64,000 nt of DNA, taken from assembly GCF_028502605.1 (NCBI RefSeq), contig NC_079235.1, positions 124,001 through 188,000 on the forward strand, written 5' to 3'. The notes under the pieces are model-generated. The model was not told the DNA's origin, ran no database searches, and saw nothing but the letters and a program-made list of their open reading frames with translations. The position numbers were made by a program, and so were the translations under genes. The stretch's first letter is position 1. Each line of letters starts with the position of its first letter. Shown here piece by piece: positions 1 through 12,311 of this stretch. The DNA comes from Trichoderma breve (lineage: Eukaryota > Ascomycota > Sordariomycetes > Hypocreales > Hypocreaceae).

Positions 1-3000
1 CCGATGATCATCTTCCACATGATGAAGCTAATAAGAGAAGCTGTCCGCGGCTCTGGTTTACGTTGAAGTACGCTTCCTGTTGGTGGATCTGTCGCAAGTG
101 CAAGCGCCGCAAATGTGTCCATAATGAGATTAACCCACAGCAGTTGTACTGCGTTGAGCACTGCAGTTTCGTTGTTATCGGATACAGCCGTAACAAATGT
201 TATGATAACTGCTGTGATGTTGACAGTGAGTTGGAACTGCAAAAATTTCTTCACGGAGTCGTTAACGGCCCGCCCCCAACCAAGTGCCTTAACAATAGAC
301 GTAAAGTTATCATCCATCAAGATAATATCAGATGCCTCTTTAGCGACTTCTGTTCCAGATAAGCCCATGGAAAAGCCCACATCAGCGGCCTTCAGAGCCG
401 GCGCATCATTCGTACCATCCCCTGTCACTGCGACAATCTCACCGAGGCTCTGTAGAGTTTTGACGAGGATGCGTTTATCTTCCGGGCTGGACCTGGCCAA
501 AACACAGATATCTTTGGCAACCTCTTCTTTTTCTTTATCAGGTAGTCGGCGAAAGTCTTGTCCTTCCATCACCAAGCCTTCTTCTCCAGATGAAGTTTTC
601 AATATGCCACATTCTCTCCCGACTGCTCTTGCTGTCTCAATATTGTCACCGGTCACCATCTTGACTGACACTGATGCTCTTCGGCAAGCTTCGACCGCAG
701 CAGGGACTCCTTGTCTAACAGGATCTCGAATCCCCACAACGCCAACCCACGTCATATCTTGAAGAAGATCGGGAAGCTCAATATCGTTAGAACCCGTTGA
801 GCTGTCGTCTGCTTGGAGCCAATGCGGGGGCCACTCCTGGAAGTCGACATATGAAAGAGCCAAAGTTCGTAATGATTGCGTCGTAAAGCCATATATGATA
901 TGTCTGATAGTATCTTTCTGGTATTCCGACATCGGTACCTGTGATATACATTTCGATACTTCAAACAGTGAGGTGCTGCATTCTGCTAAGACAACTTCCG
1001 GAGCTCCCTTCACAAATAATCGATACTTTGCTTCGCCTTTGCAAATATCCGATTGAGACAGCTTGATTACTGCTCCCATGCATTTGTGCTCTGATTTAAA
1101 TGGGAACAGCTGCTCTAGAGAGCTGTTGGCACGTTCCAAAGAGGCTGGACCAAGTCCAAAATATCGACGAACCCAATCAAGGAGGGCTGTCTCTGTTTTA
1201 GTTCCCACAAATACCATCCTGCCGTTCTCTTCACTCTCAAAAGCAGTAGTGTTTACTGCAAGAGCGGTCTTTAGTAGATTTTGAACCTCCGTACAGAGCT
1301 TTGAAGACAATTGGTCTACAGAAATCTGTTCATATTCCTGCATCTCCACATGTGCCGACGATGCGCTGGCTGATCTTTTAGACTTCGTTTGAGAATGCTG
1401 TGTACGAAGCGCACTATCATCAAGTCCAAGTTGTTGATTCTTATCACCAAATAGCAGTGGCTCGCGGCCTAGTGCACCGGTGACCACAGTCATAGCGTTT
1501 TCTGTGAGGGTGCCTGTTTTATCTGAGCAGATTACGGTGGCATTTCCCATTGTTTCGCATGATTGAAGGTGGCGAACGAGATTATTTTCTCTTGTCATGC
1601 GCTTGGTAGCGAACGCCAGCGACAGTGTCACCGCCAGTGGGAGTCCTTCAGGGACAGCCACGACAATGATGGTGATGGCCATGACAAGAATATGTAGAAA
1701 GTCTTGTGCTTTCTCTTCTGGAGACCCATCGTTTCCGGGCAGTCTGATCAGAAACTCGATAAAAAGGACGGTGAACAACAAGCACCCCGCCCCGCCTCCA
1801 AGTTTTGCGATGTAACCTAGAGTATATACTCATTAGCCTCCTATTGCTCAAATATCCGAGGCTGTAATTAATCGTATGGAACCAAGCAGTGCTTACCAGC
1901 CAGAACATTCAGTTTTTGTTGCAGGGGCGTAGGCCCAGGATCCTCCGATAGTGACATCATGGTCCGACCGTGACTTGAGTTCTGCCCAACGGAAGTGACG
2001 AGGAAAGATCCTACACCGTCCAAGACTCTCGCCCCAGAGATGATAAATGGATCCAGCCTTTTCAGTTCTGATCCTTCTTCGTTGAGAAGTGCCTGCTGTA
2101 CATCGTCCGCTGGGACCTTTTTGGCTAAATTAGACTCCCCTGTGACTGAAGACTCATCACAACTCAGACCATGGCCTTGGACAAAGACTCCATCAACTGG
2201 AATAATATCGCCTGGTTCCAGAAGCATAATATCGCCCACAACTACATCATAAACAGACACGGCCATAGGGCTGCCTGAACGGATGACTTTAACGAAGCGA
2301 TCCTCTTTCTTCATGTTAAGTTTTCGGAATTGGCGTTCTTTCTGCCAGTCATTCAGCGCGCCCACAATGACAACGATTGCGATTGCAACAATGATCGCCA
2401 CGCCTTCAACCCATTCAACCTTAGCACCTTCATGTTCCGTTTGCCCAAATGTCTGGTATAATCCAAGGGCAAGCGAGACAATAGCTGCAACGCTGAGCAG
2501 TATGAGTACATGGTCATGCAAAGCAATCCACGCCAGCTGGAGAATTGATTTCGATTTTCGTTCTGGCAACCGATTTTCGCCAAAGACTCGTTTCCTATCA
2601 GCGAAGCTACTGCTTGGTTTATCGTTGGAGTAAACCAAGGGATGGTTCCTAGCTTGTTCGCTTTCTTTGAGCAGCCCAGGCGATATGTGAGCCGTTGTCG
2701 CTTGCTCGAATGTGATTGATTGAACAATATGATGTTCATCAATACCAAGGCCAGCACGACAATTGGTCCACAGACCTTTTTCTAGCCCAAAAAGTCCCCC
2801 TAAAGCGACAAAAGCGGCAACACTTTTTGGATTTATAAGCTTGCCCAATTGACCTGGGGAGAAAGCAAATGGATTGTTTTCAACATCGAATAGGTGTTCT
2901 TCTCCTGGGTTTGGTCGAAGAATAGAGTCTTCAGGCTGCTGAATGCCTTCTAAAGACCTGGATTTGTCGTGTAAGCGTTCGCCCTTGGACCTTGTGTTGT

Positions 3001-3058
3001 CGTCAACGGTCCTCGACGAGCTCTGTGAGTCATTTGTCATTTGAAGTACGTTTAGCAT
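1..3058 (-). CDS. P-type Ca2+-transporting ATPase (PMCA type), 3' end cut off by window edge
   Basis: ATP-driven Ca2+ export from cytosol to vacuole or outside. The deduced protein has an actuator domain with the TGES loop, the phosphorylation motif DKTGTLT (codons at 1503-1523, Asp about residue 486), the nucleotide-binding region, MVTGDN and TGDGTNDAP (about 400-425), then the following membrane segments up to base 1. Exon 1 is 3058-1897 and exon 2 is 1816-1. The 80-bp intron (1817-1896) has a GTAAGC donor. The first in-frame ATG is 3058 (alternative 3040); the longer open frame upstream starts with TTG. The last transmembrane helices and any C-terminal tail are outside the window. Family assignment is firm; vacuolar versus plasma-membrane location cannot be decided from this part. 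Confidence 0.95.
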
Positions 3059-4389
3059 TCTGAATTCTGGCTGCAACAAGAATTAATCGTGATGGAAGAT
3101 TTTGGGTGTACAGCTGGGCCCTTTTCTGTAGGCGAGATTTGATTGTTCCGACTTGTGCCGCGTATACGGGGATAATGCCGTTTCACTGAACTCTTGATGT
3201 AATTCTTGATGGCAGCAACAATTGTTGCTTTACCTCAGATATGTATTTCAACATATATGTTTCAATACCTTCGTATTGTATGGAAATTCTACAAAGAGTA
3301 GTCATCATGATGATAGAATGATGGGTTCGTGAGGCCTCCTTATGAATACCGTAGTTAGACAATGAGCTACTGGCGATAGCCAGCTTACGGACGATGTCAT
3401 CATCTGCCTTGAAATTCCATCAAAATTGTTACGACAAAGAGGAGATTTGACCTTCAAGGTTTTTGCTACTGGCTTGGCAAGCTACGCTGTATAGACTGCG
3501 ATGAGGCTGTGAAACCAGCGGTGGAGGCGCAGTGACGCCACAGTGTGTATGAAATGCTAAGGACAACGTGGTTCATCCTGAAATATTAAACAATGGTAGT
3601 CTCTTGTTATCAATAGTTTCATAAGCTTTTTTTTAAAGTTAAAAGGATGATGCTGCAGATACATGTTATATTGGCGATATGGCGGCATCCGACCGTTTCC
3701 GGAAAAAAAAAGTTTGACCATTTGCATAATAAGCAGCAGCATAGAATTGGGAGGGGTTTTTCATTAATTCAAGGCCGGATACAATCACTTTTACGAGACT
3801 ATCTTACTTCTTTTCAGCGTTAAGCAATTAAGTAACAATAGTCTGCCGCGCAATAAGCGCCATGTGGAAGACTTATATTGCCAGTCATGAGAGTGACTGG
3901 CTTGGCAAGAGGCCACCAGCAAACTGAAATCTCTTAACGCCTCAATTTGATGCCAAGTTTATTCATACATAAAAAACATCGAAGGATCTCAAATTCCATG
4001 TGGTAGTACTGGAGCCCGCTCCATATCTTTGTAATCGTTGCTCCACGATTATCTCAATCACAGGTTTCTCTTATGTTAAGAATACAACTCTCTCGCTACA
4101 TCCGCGACAAAGCGGATATACAGAGCAAACATTTAGATAGAACCCCTAACAGCATGTATGACTGGCTGAGAAGCTGTCGTATGATGTCTTGCGCGGGATT
4201 TTACTCATACTTTGCAACTCTTCTCCATATTTAATTTTGATTCGTTATGGCTAATGCCTATTTAAAGATGCGATAACTCATCTTGAAGCGTTGAGCACGC
4301 AACACTTACATCCTGGCCATCTTTTACTTTCCTATTATCAGTATAAGCTTAACTTATCTTCCATTCATTGGTTGAAAGCTCTCTTCAAT
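3059..4389. other. Intergenic region, divergent promoters
   Basis: About 1.3 kb between the divergently transcribed Ca2+-ATPase and the DJ-1/PfpI gene. Only short open frames with no recognisable family are present. I see no RNA gene or clear repeat. It must hold both promoters. Confidence 0.5.
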
Positions 4390-5112
4390 ATGGCTGTTAC
4401 TCATGTAGGCATCCTTGCCTATGCCTTTCAGATTGTGGATAGTGCAGGTCCCGCCGATCTCCTCTCCTCCGCCAACAAGTCCGCTTTCTTAGCCGTCAAA
4501 GAATATGGACCGATTGATGAAAATATTATATCTCGCGCACCCCAATTTGTCTTCCATTACATTGGTGTCACTAGAGATCCAGTTCTCCTTGGGTCGAGCC
4601 AGATGGTAATCATGCCTACCACAACCGTCGAGGAATGCCCAGAACTTGACATTCTTCTTGTCCCTGGGCCGTACCTCAGCAGATTTGAACTACACCCGAA
4701 GCATGCTGAGTTTATCCGCAAGCATGTGGAAGCCGATAAGATGCTGTGGACAACATGCACGGGAGCTAGTGTCGTGGCTTCAACAGGTGTTTTGGACGGC
4801 AAAAAAGCAACAGTTAACAACGTCGAATACGCTTGGGTACGTAAGCGTTGGCCCAAGGTTAACTGGACTAGAGAGAAGAAGTGGATTGTTGACGGAAACA
4901 TCTGGACCGGTTCGGGTGCATTTGCTGGGGTAGATATGGTTGCACACTGGCTCAAGGAAAATTATGGGCTGGATGTGCTCATTCAAGCTAGCAACAACCT
5001 TGATTACGAGGCCAGAGATGATGATGGCCTGTATACGGTTTTTCCTCAGAGGTTCGATTCACAGGGAAATAAAGTAGCTACGCATGAATTCCTGTACTAC
5101 GATGAGGAGTAG
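4390..5112 (+). CDS. DJ-1/PfpI family protein
   Basis: Single-exon protein of 240 residues. It belongs to the DJ-1/PfpI (class I glutamine amidotransferase-like) superfamily: an N-terminal GILAYAF strand, then the nucleophile elbow TTCTGAS with the reactive Cys at about residue 123, then the DGNIWTGSGAFAGVDM segment typical of isonitrile-hydratase/ThiJ-like fungal members. The ATG at 4390 was chosen; the frame extends upstream only to a TTG. Known relatives act as glyoxalases, isonitrile hydratases, chaperones or proteases, so the exact reaction is unknown. It has no signal peptide and is probably cytosolic. It is not obviously linked to its neighbours. Confidence 0.85.
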   Translation: MAVTHVGILAYAFQIVDSAGPADLLSSANKSAFLAVKEYGPIDENIISRAPQFVFHYIGVTRDPVLLGSSQMVIMPTTTVEECPELDILLVPGPYLSRFELHPKHAEFIRKHVEADKMLWTTCTGASVVASTGVLDGKKATVNNVEYAWVRKRWPKVNWTREKKWIVDGNIWTGSGAFAGVDMVAHWLKENYGLDVLIQASNNLDYEARDDDGLYTVFPQRFDSQGNKVATHEFLYYDEE

Positions 5113-6273
5113 ATACATTGTATTTCCTCCGCGTACTATAGCAGTCTCAATATTAAGAGTTGACCCCCTACGTGTCAACATTTATTTCAACTTTGTCGGA
5201 TACATGTACAACTGAAAAAGTGGGATTCAAGTCACAAAAGCTGAAAGCTTTGTTCCTCTTGGAATAAAGAAGTCTTCCTATTAGACCAATTATAATGAAC
5301 ATCAATGATATGGATGACTTAAGAGAGCTGGCCGGAATTAAAAAGTTTGCCAGTGCCTTCAGGGAATCAGTAGCAAAGTTTGTCTATCAAGAGCATATTC
5401 GGTGAATAACGCCATATTCGTATCCATTATCTGATTCACATCACAAGACTGTGTCTCATTGATGGTCTTGCCAGAGACGTCCAGGTCGTTCACAGGTTCT
5501 CTTCAGCCTAACCACGTAATCAATCATGCGAAGTGCACACCTTGGTGCGTCTGCCTTGTGATCTCCATAATATGTCTTGGTACATTCCCCCCCAAAAATG
5601 TATCACGACGATGCGGGGCGCATTCGGATCCTAGAAATAGAGCGAATCTCGGTGGGACTTCAAAGCACATCGTTCAGCTGCTGGTCTGTTTAGGCACACC
5701 TCACGCCCGTTTGTTACCTAAGATTTCTTTTTCATTTATCGCCTTTGTAAACGGAATGCTTATTTACTTTCCTTCATGGGTCATCATAATCCCTGTTCTC
5801 AACCCCACGGCCGCTACCTTAATCCCATATTGACTATTCGTATCCAAATTGCCAATATTGTTACAATTACGACGCTGGGCAACCTTAAATCGCTGTAATT
5901 TAATGATTTCCACTTCATAAATGAGGTCGCAGAGGCCGTTGTTGTTCGGTCTGGTCTAAAGGACGATGACTGTTTGCAGGCTGCAGAACGCGGGCTGTTG
6001 ATGATATGAGCTTCTAGGGAAGCAGTTGGAGAGAAGCAGGTTATAGGCATATTTGTTGGGTATATTGAAGATAATATCTGATGCTTTGGCTTTTATAGAT
6101 TATCTAGTAAGCCGATTTGATTTGTATAATATTAATTTATTAGCTTGCTGGCGCCTTGTAATACACCTGTCTCCTGAAGTAATTGCTCGCTGTGTAAATC
6201 GTCCTCATAACGAATGGAGTATCCCTGTAAACATCGACAACCCTCTATTATTCGCTCATGGTTTGTAGTAGCA
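5113..6273. other. Intergenic region without a recognised gene
   Basis: About 1.2 kb between two genes whose 3' ends face each other. Open frames of up to 124 codons exist but show no family motif, no consistent splice signals and no clear start context. A short C run lies near 5588. Nothing else is seen. Confidence 0.45.
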
Positions 6274-6645
6274 TTATTCTGGCGCTGGTGTAGCAGGGAT
6301 CTGGGTTTGTTGTGTTGGTGCAGGAGGCGCATCCTTATCTTGTGTTGTTACAGTAGCAGTCTCTTTTTCTTGAGCGGATGCCGCGGGGGCGTCTTTTTCT
6401 TCTGGAGTAATGCCTGCTTCGAGGTTCCTTTGTCGCATGTATCGCTCACGCTCTGCACGTTCTCTGGCAGCAAGCTCGAACTCTTCGTGTGTACCCTTTT
6501 TCCACATTCGTGGAAACCTAATAGGTCAATACATATCCATTATTTTACCCACATATGTAACTACTTACCACCACCAAACAAATATAAATGCAATACCACA
6601 GATGCAACTAAGGGAAGCAACCGGTATAACCCAGCTGGGAGCCAT
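6274..6645 (-). CDS. Small single-pass membrane protein, unknown function (106 aa)
   Basis: Two-exon gene. Exon 1 is 6645-6569 and exon 2 is 6517-6274, with a 51-bp intron (6518-6568) that has a GTAAGT donor. The 106-residue product begins MAPSWVIPVAS, followed by one hydrophobic helix ending in three Trp (about residues 5-25). A highly charged helix follows (WKKGTHEEFELAARERAERERYM is its core), then an Ala/Pro/Thr-rich tail. The layout resembles short fungal mitochondrial or ER membrane proteins, but I do not recognise the family. Splice phase and open frame match exactly across the junction, which supports a real gene. Confidence 0.6.
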
Positions 6646-9600
6646 CTCGTAAATTATAATTCTGCTCTAAGGCAGAAAAGGTGGGTTGTCTGATTACGGC
6701 ACCTGATGTCGAATTGCGAGCGATTGCACTAGAGATTGTACGGTGGACTGTAGATTGAATGCACCACGGGTCCGATGTAGCAGCGAGAAATGAATTAATA
6801 TAAAACCTTGACGATTACAACAGCTACTAATTCTACACACGAGGTGAAGCCTCTTATACTCTTCTGGGGTGATGCAAGATTTAAGTACAAAAACACCAGC
6901 AGGCAAGTATATTAATGGGATGCTAATCCATCAACAAAAGATCCAGAAAATATCCATGGACTATTCCATATTCTCTTCAAGCTCCTTGAAGCACCGCCGA
7001 GGTAGACCCGGCCGTGTAGGCCCATGACAACGAGAGTGGGAGAAATTCCCGGACTGATACCGTATCTCGTGAAAATCCATAGCGTTGGGTATTGCTTTTG
7101 GGGCGATGTAGTAACGCAATATAGCTAGCCGCGTGGCTATCCTAGTCAACCCGGGTTTATTTGCGGAGAGATCCATAGTCCAATATTTTGCGGGAATCCG
7201 GCAACGCGCCCACTCACACTTACGCACGCCAATAACTCACGCGTATTTTTCTCAGCTTGACGCCTTACGAAACATTTCTGTAGGTGGGACGCATATTCCC
7301 ATCGTAAAAGGCCCGTCTTTGCGGTGCTATCACGGACCCAGAGATCCATGGTGGCTTTCGCTGAACTCTCGATATTTTTAGAACTTCTAAAGGTCGTCCC
7401 ATCTCGGGATACCAATCTGACGGTGAAATCCTAACGCAGCTAACAACTATACATATGACATCAATCATCCAAATAAATGCAGCTCATCATTTGATTACCT
7501 CCAGCGCGCCCACATTTCAATAACGCCTTCCCAAGTCCTGAAATGGTGATTCCGTAACTAAGAAACAGTGTGTTTTTCCTAATTCATGGGCCCAAAGATG
7601 ACCCCCACGGGTTGAAACGAGATTTCTCGAGGCGAAATTGTGGCCGTATCGCCACTACTGGGGATGTTTAAGGGCGTTACGCTCAAGATTGGAAACCTTG
7701 GCTATGAAGCAGCAGCTATATGTCATACCGGTTATTTTTCTTGCTTAGTACTCTTATGCCAACTCTGATAAGGCGATTTATATAAGTACAATCTCCAGCA
7801 GTAATGGTCTCTCCCGAAAACATTTATATGGCACGATGAAGCGCTTCTATCGTTCTAACATTTGGTTCTTGGTTAAGCCGCGACTTGGCATACCTAGATA
7901 TGTCCTTAGGCATCATGTATGGCGCAGTCGTTGGGCGACGTAGGTCAATAAATGGACATGAAAGTCAGCATCAGCGCATGTACGGTCTGGACGGCAAACG
8001 AGCGAGTGAGAGAATGGCGGTCTTTTTTTCCGAATCATATTCTCACCCAAGCGGGCATTTGAATGGATAAGTGGATTGCTAATATAGCTATATTCTGCCT
8101 TTCAGGACTTCACAAGCTTGCCTCTCATGTACTTCGGGGCTTTCATCTTGGGTCGAAGTTTGATGGCATATCCACTAATGGCGTTGCCAGTGCATTTGAC
8201 TGTGTAGCTGGAAATACACACGGTATCAATGGAGGTTCTGATCAAGTCGGCCGTACTACAACTCGTATTTCTATCAAGGCGTTGCTTCATTACGATTTAT
8301 CGCCCATTGGCCCCATGTCTCATGGATGTCGAGCATGCATCACTACTTAGATGCTCAGATACCACGTTGTTGGTATCAGTCGGTCCGAGTTGAATGGAAC
8401 AAACGCACCTTCATACGTCAAATTCATGGGAAGCCTTCTTATCAAGGATGTACGGAAGACAGTCACCTCTGCTTGTGTCGGCATAAGGGATTCTAGGCTT
8501 GCAGGGCTGCAGCCGTCTTGAGTGCGCTATATGGGCCGACTCTTCTCCAGGACTCCACAATTGACGATGCTGCTGCTATTCCTCTCATGAATGTTTCGAC
8601 CCACAAAGTAGCCATGTGACACTCGCTCGTCCCGCAATACAGCCACCGGTCCTTTACACTAGGGTTTGGTGAAGGGAGTGGAATGAGATAGCCCGACAGA
8701 GACGCGACGACAAATGCTTGTTAAGATGGCCAAAAATTACGAGAGCGAGAAACGCGTGCCGTTTGCCATGTATAGCTTGCCTGTCTCCCCACATAAGCGG
8801 CCCGAGCTGAATTTTTTTTTCACCCTTTAGTGATAGGCCAGGACTCTGTCCCTTGAGGACGAGTATTACGCATTGAAAATGTCGGTTCATGTGATTTTGA
8901 GCCGGATTTTGGAGTCCCAAAGAGGCGCATCTTCTATCTTCTAACCAACTCGGCTGCAGGTTAGCAAATTACTATAGCCAGGAGCCTACTATGATCATTT
9001 TCGCAACACAAAAACTGTGAAAACTTATTTCGTACTACACAATCTATTTCATAAGTCCCTCTTGGAACCAGAATTCAAATTCCTGCAGTCCATTCAGTGA
9101 CGATAAGATGGATTAAGCAGATTGGCACGTGGTGTAGCAAACCAACACAAAATGATTGTAACCATCTTCACTCCGTAGACTGATTGGTATTGGATCCAGC
9201 CAAAGGGAATACTTCAATTGCCCTTAATATCATAGCGGTAATAAAAAAAAGAAAGGTGAAATAGCGGGGTTAGAGTATTTTGAGTATCGCAGCTGACAGT
9301 AAGCCCAGGCGCTCACATATTTACCAGTGATTGGATTGGCAGCGACGAGGTTGCCCAACATATAATACCGCCTAATCCGAATCAGTTCTTCCACACATCT
9401 GTAAACCAAATCGTTCTTATAGACTCCATTGTGACTCGAGTGCAATTACATCGTATACCGTAAGATGGCGGGCACATCTCGTTCTAACGCCGGAAGAGAT
9501 TCAGCTGCACTAAATTTGCAAAGAAGCCGATCAGTATTGAGAAACGTCGTGTGAGCTTTTTTCCCATTGAATTTAAATCTCAAAAATCTAAGGGTACGGA

Positions 9601-11091
9601 GTAGGAATGAGGGCATAGTAAAATGACATACATTGCAGCCCTACCTTGCCAGTGTGACTTACCGGTCAGCCTCACACCACTACCCTATCATTTGGCGATG
9701 TGTGTTTTGAGCCCCGTATATGTTATAATGAACACTTTTACGACCAACATATGGTACATGCAGCCTCACTCACCCTCTTTTGTTTAGCTTGCACATACAT
9801 ATCTTTACCTGTACAACTCTGTAGCACCTGAATGCCACCGACTTATAATAATCGCACTAGTTGCAACTACACTACCCTTTTGACCGGCCAAGGGACGTCT
9901 TTGGTGGTCCCGTTGCTCTAATCAACTGACGATGGTGCTTAGTCTATATTCCGGCTAAGTTATGCATAAATACTTGAATAACATTTAAGACCGCGGACTT
10001 ACTTCTCGTGACTATCATGAATAATATCTTTTCCCCTTTTGGTTTTGTAGTTATTGACATTTTAATTGGCTGATATACTATCAGTCGTTATTTACAATAA
10101 GTCTTTAAACGTGTATCTTCTATGTTTCCATTTACGTTTTCTGGGTTAATGTACCCTGTTCATTACTTTGCATCGTGGAGCAAAGACGCCTAATAGTCCT
10201 ATCCAAAGTAATTTCCACGCAACCCAGTAAGGGGCGCATGGCTCACTGCTCGACTAATCGATAGTTGTGCTTGCTTAGCATGAGCTGACTTCGTACGTAT
10301 GAGTCGACTTAAATACCATCTCTGTCCAACTCTCTGATTTGTTGGACTAAACTGATGTAGATGGTTATATAGGTAGAAATCTCGCCCCGCTTGAGTTGCC
10401 GGAGTCCGAGTTATCGTTACATTTTAATCCGCACGGCAAAAATGGAATTCCAGAAATCAATTTACCCCGCGCCAAGGTTAATCTGCCAGTGTTCCCACCA
10501 TCTGCATGTGTAAATTACATGACCTGAATAAACACCCATTAGGCGTAGTGAGCAACCCTGTGTAGGGTTTAGCAGAGCTGGAGCTGATGGATAAACTTTA
10601 TCCATTGACAACACGCTTCAACCCAGGCTCTTACCTCTACTAGCATGGACAGAGGCATCTTGCCTTTCTGGGGTTCGAATATGCTATTTCTCCACTAGTT
10701 CACTAAACTGTAAAGGATGATATTTACCAACCCCGTTTAATACATCTCCCATTTAACTAGAGGAGTTATCGTCGTCCACAGGCTATTAATTCACCTCCTG
10801 AATTCTTCCGAATAGTATAATCTGCTCGGATTAAGGGAGATGGGAAGATTTCAGGCTGATATAGTGGATGAATTAGCATTTTCCTCACATGAGCAAGCAA
10901 GCAGCAAAGCATGGTTGGAAAAAGACGGAAAGAGGAAATACATCCACTCTGTTTGTCATGGAGTACGCATTTTACTAATTAGCCATAAGTATATAAGCTT
11001 CCCTTAAAGTTCATGAGTTGACATTGTAAATCACTTCGTCTCATCGACAGTACTAACTTGGCCCTTCACTGGAGCTTCACTGTTCGCCATC
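6646..11091. other. 4.4-kb gene-poor region
   Basis: No open frame above about 100 codons and no recognisable domain in any frame. I looked for transposase or reverse-transcriptase motifs and tRNA or rRNA and found none. Base composition is moderately AT-rich without obvious extreme RIP signature by eye. The right end must contain the xylanase promoter. It may be a decayed repeat or simply long regulatory DNA. Confidence 0.4.
10979..10996 (+). promoter_or_regulatory. Xylanase core promoter: GGCTAA-type site and TATA box
   Basis: TATATAAG lies at 10989-10996, about 95 bp before the xylanase ATG. Directly upstream, 10979-10984 reads TTAGCC, the complement of GGCTAA. That matches the core (GGCTAA / GGCWWW) bound by the fungal xylanolytic activators XlnR/Xyr1. 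Matching is by eye; occupancy is inference. Confidence 0.45.
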
Positions 11092-12079
11092 ATGGTTGCC
11101 TTTTCCCGAATCGTTGCTGGCCTCTCGGTCATCGCGGCCTCCCTCGCCGCCCCTACGGAGGTAGCCGAAAAGAAAGTTGAGACGCGTGGCGAGTATAATT
11201 TTTTTCTCGGGCCTGATCACCCGCTCTCTCGTCGTAACTTAGCCGGCCGCTCCAACACCAATTACAATCAAGATTATACCACCGGCGGAACGGTGAACTT
11301 CACGCCGTCGACTAATGGGTTCTCGCTCAATTGGAATACCCAACAAGATTTCGTCGTTGGTGTTGGTTGGAACCCCGGCAGCAACCTGTACGTGACTTTC
11401 TTACTACACATTTTCCTTCTGTTTTCTTATCTATACATCATACATTGACTCACTGGCTAACCCGTTAAATCAATACGTTGAATGTGACAGTCCCATTACT
11501 CATTCCGGCACTTTCAATGTGGCCAGTGGTCTTGGCAGTCTTTCCGTCTATGGATGGACCACCAACCCACTTGTTGAGTACTACGTTATGGAGACCAATG
11601 TTGGAATCAACACAGGTGGCTCGCAGAAGGGCACAGTTACCAGTGACGGAGGCACCTATGCTATATGGGAAAACCAGCGCGTCAACGAACCTTCCATCAT
11701 AGGCACAGCGACCTTCAATCAGTACATCTCCATCCGACAGGGAGGACGAAGCAATGGCACTGTCACTATTCAGAACCACTTTGACGCGTGGGCAGCAGCT
11801 GGTTTGCATCTCGGCACGATGAACTACCAGGTCATTGCTGTTGAGAGTTGGAGCGGCAGTGGGTCTGCTCAGCAGTCCGTCTCCAATACTGGCGGCTCCG
11901 GAACTCCTCCTCCTCCTCCTCCCGGAAGCACAACCTCATCGGCACCTGGCTCCGGACCTACAGGTGGCGGTTGCTCTGCCTTGTACGGCCAATGCGGTGG
12001 TATCGGCTGGCAAGGCCCTACGTGCTGCTCCTCAGGTACCTGCAAGGTCGGAAACGCGTACTATTCTCAGTGCCTGTAA
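11092..12079 (+). CDS. Secreted GH11 endo-beta-1,4-xylanase with C-terminal CBM1
   Basis: Hydrolyses internal xylan bonds outside the cell. Exons are 11092-11387 and 11491-12079 (103-bp intron), giving 294 residues. Residues 1-20 are a signal peptide, followed by a short pro-segment ending in basic residues. The GH11 jelly roll spans about 55-228; the nucleophile Glu is in PLVEYY (about 128) and the acid/base Glu in VESW (about 217). A Pro/Ser/Gly/Thr linker (about 231-258) leads to a cellulose-binding CBM1 (about 259-294) with [19 protein letters not shown] and a terminal SQCL. The gene is convergent with the NmrA-like gene. A TATA box and a GGCTAA-type site lie just upstream, consistent with XlnR/Xyr1 control. 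Confidence 0.97.
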
Positions 12080-12311
12080 GCTAGGGAATCTTCAAACACC
12101 GTTGGTACATGGGTTGGTCAGGAGAGTCGGATACATGTAGGAACCAAAACTGCAATTTCTTAACTAAAAACAAGATTAAATAGGATGGAGGCAGGATATG
12201 GTCAAAGACGCGGGTTGCGAAGAACGGCATAACGCATTGTTCAAAAAATCACCGTACTAAACAACAACTAGATAGCATCCATACCTATATGAATTAAGAG
12301 TTGGACGTAAG

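Noticed and set aside
115..762. 215-codon open frame on the plus strand
   Set aside because: It is the antisense shadow of the Ca2+-ATPase, whose minus-strand motifs (TGDGTNDAP, MVTGDN) are unmistakable.
5459..5833. 124-codon plus-strand frame
   Set aside because: No recognisable motif, odd composition and no splice partners.
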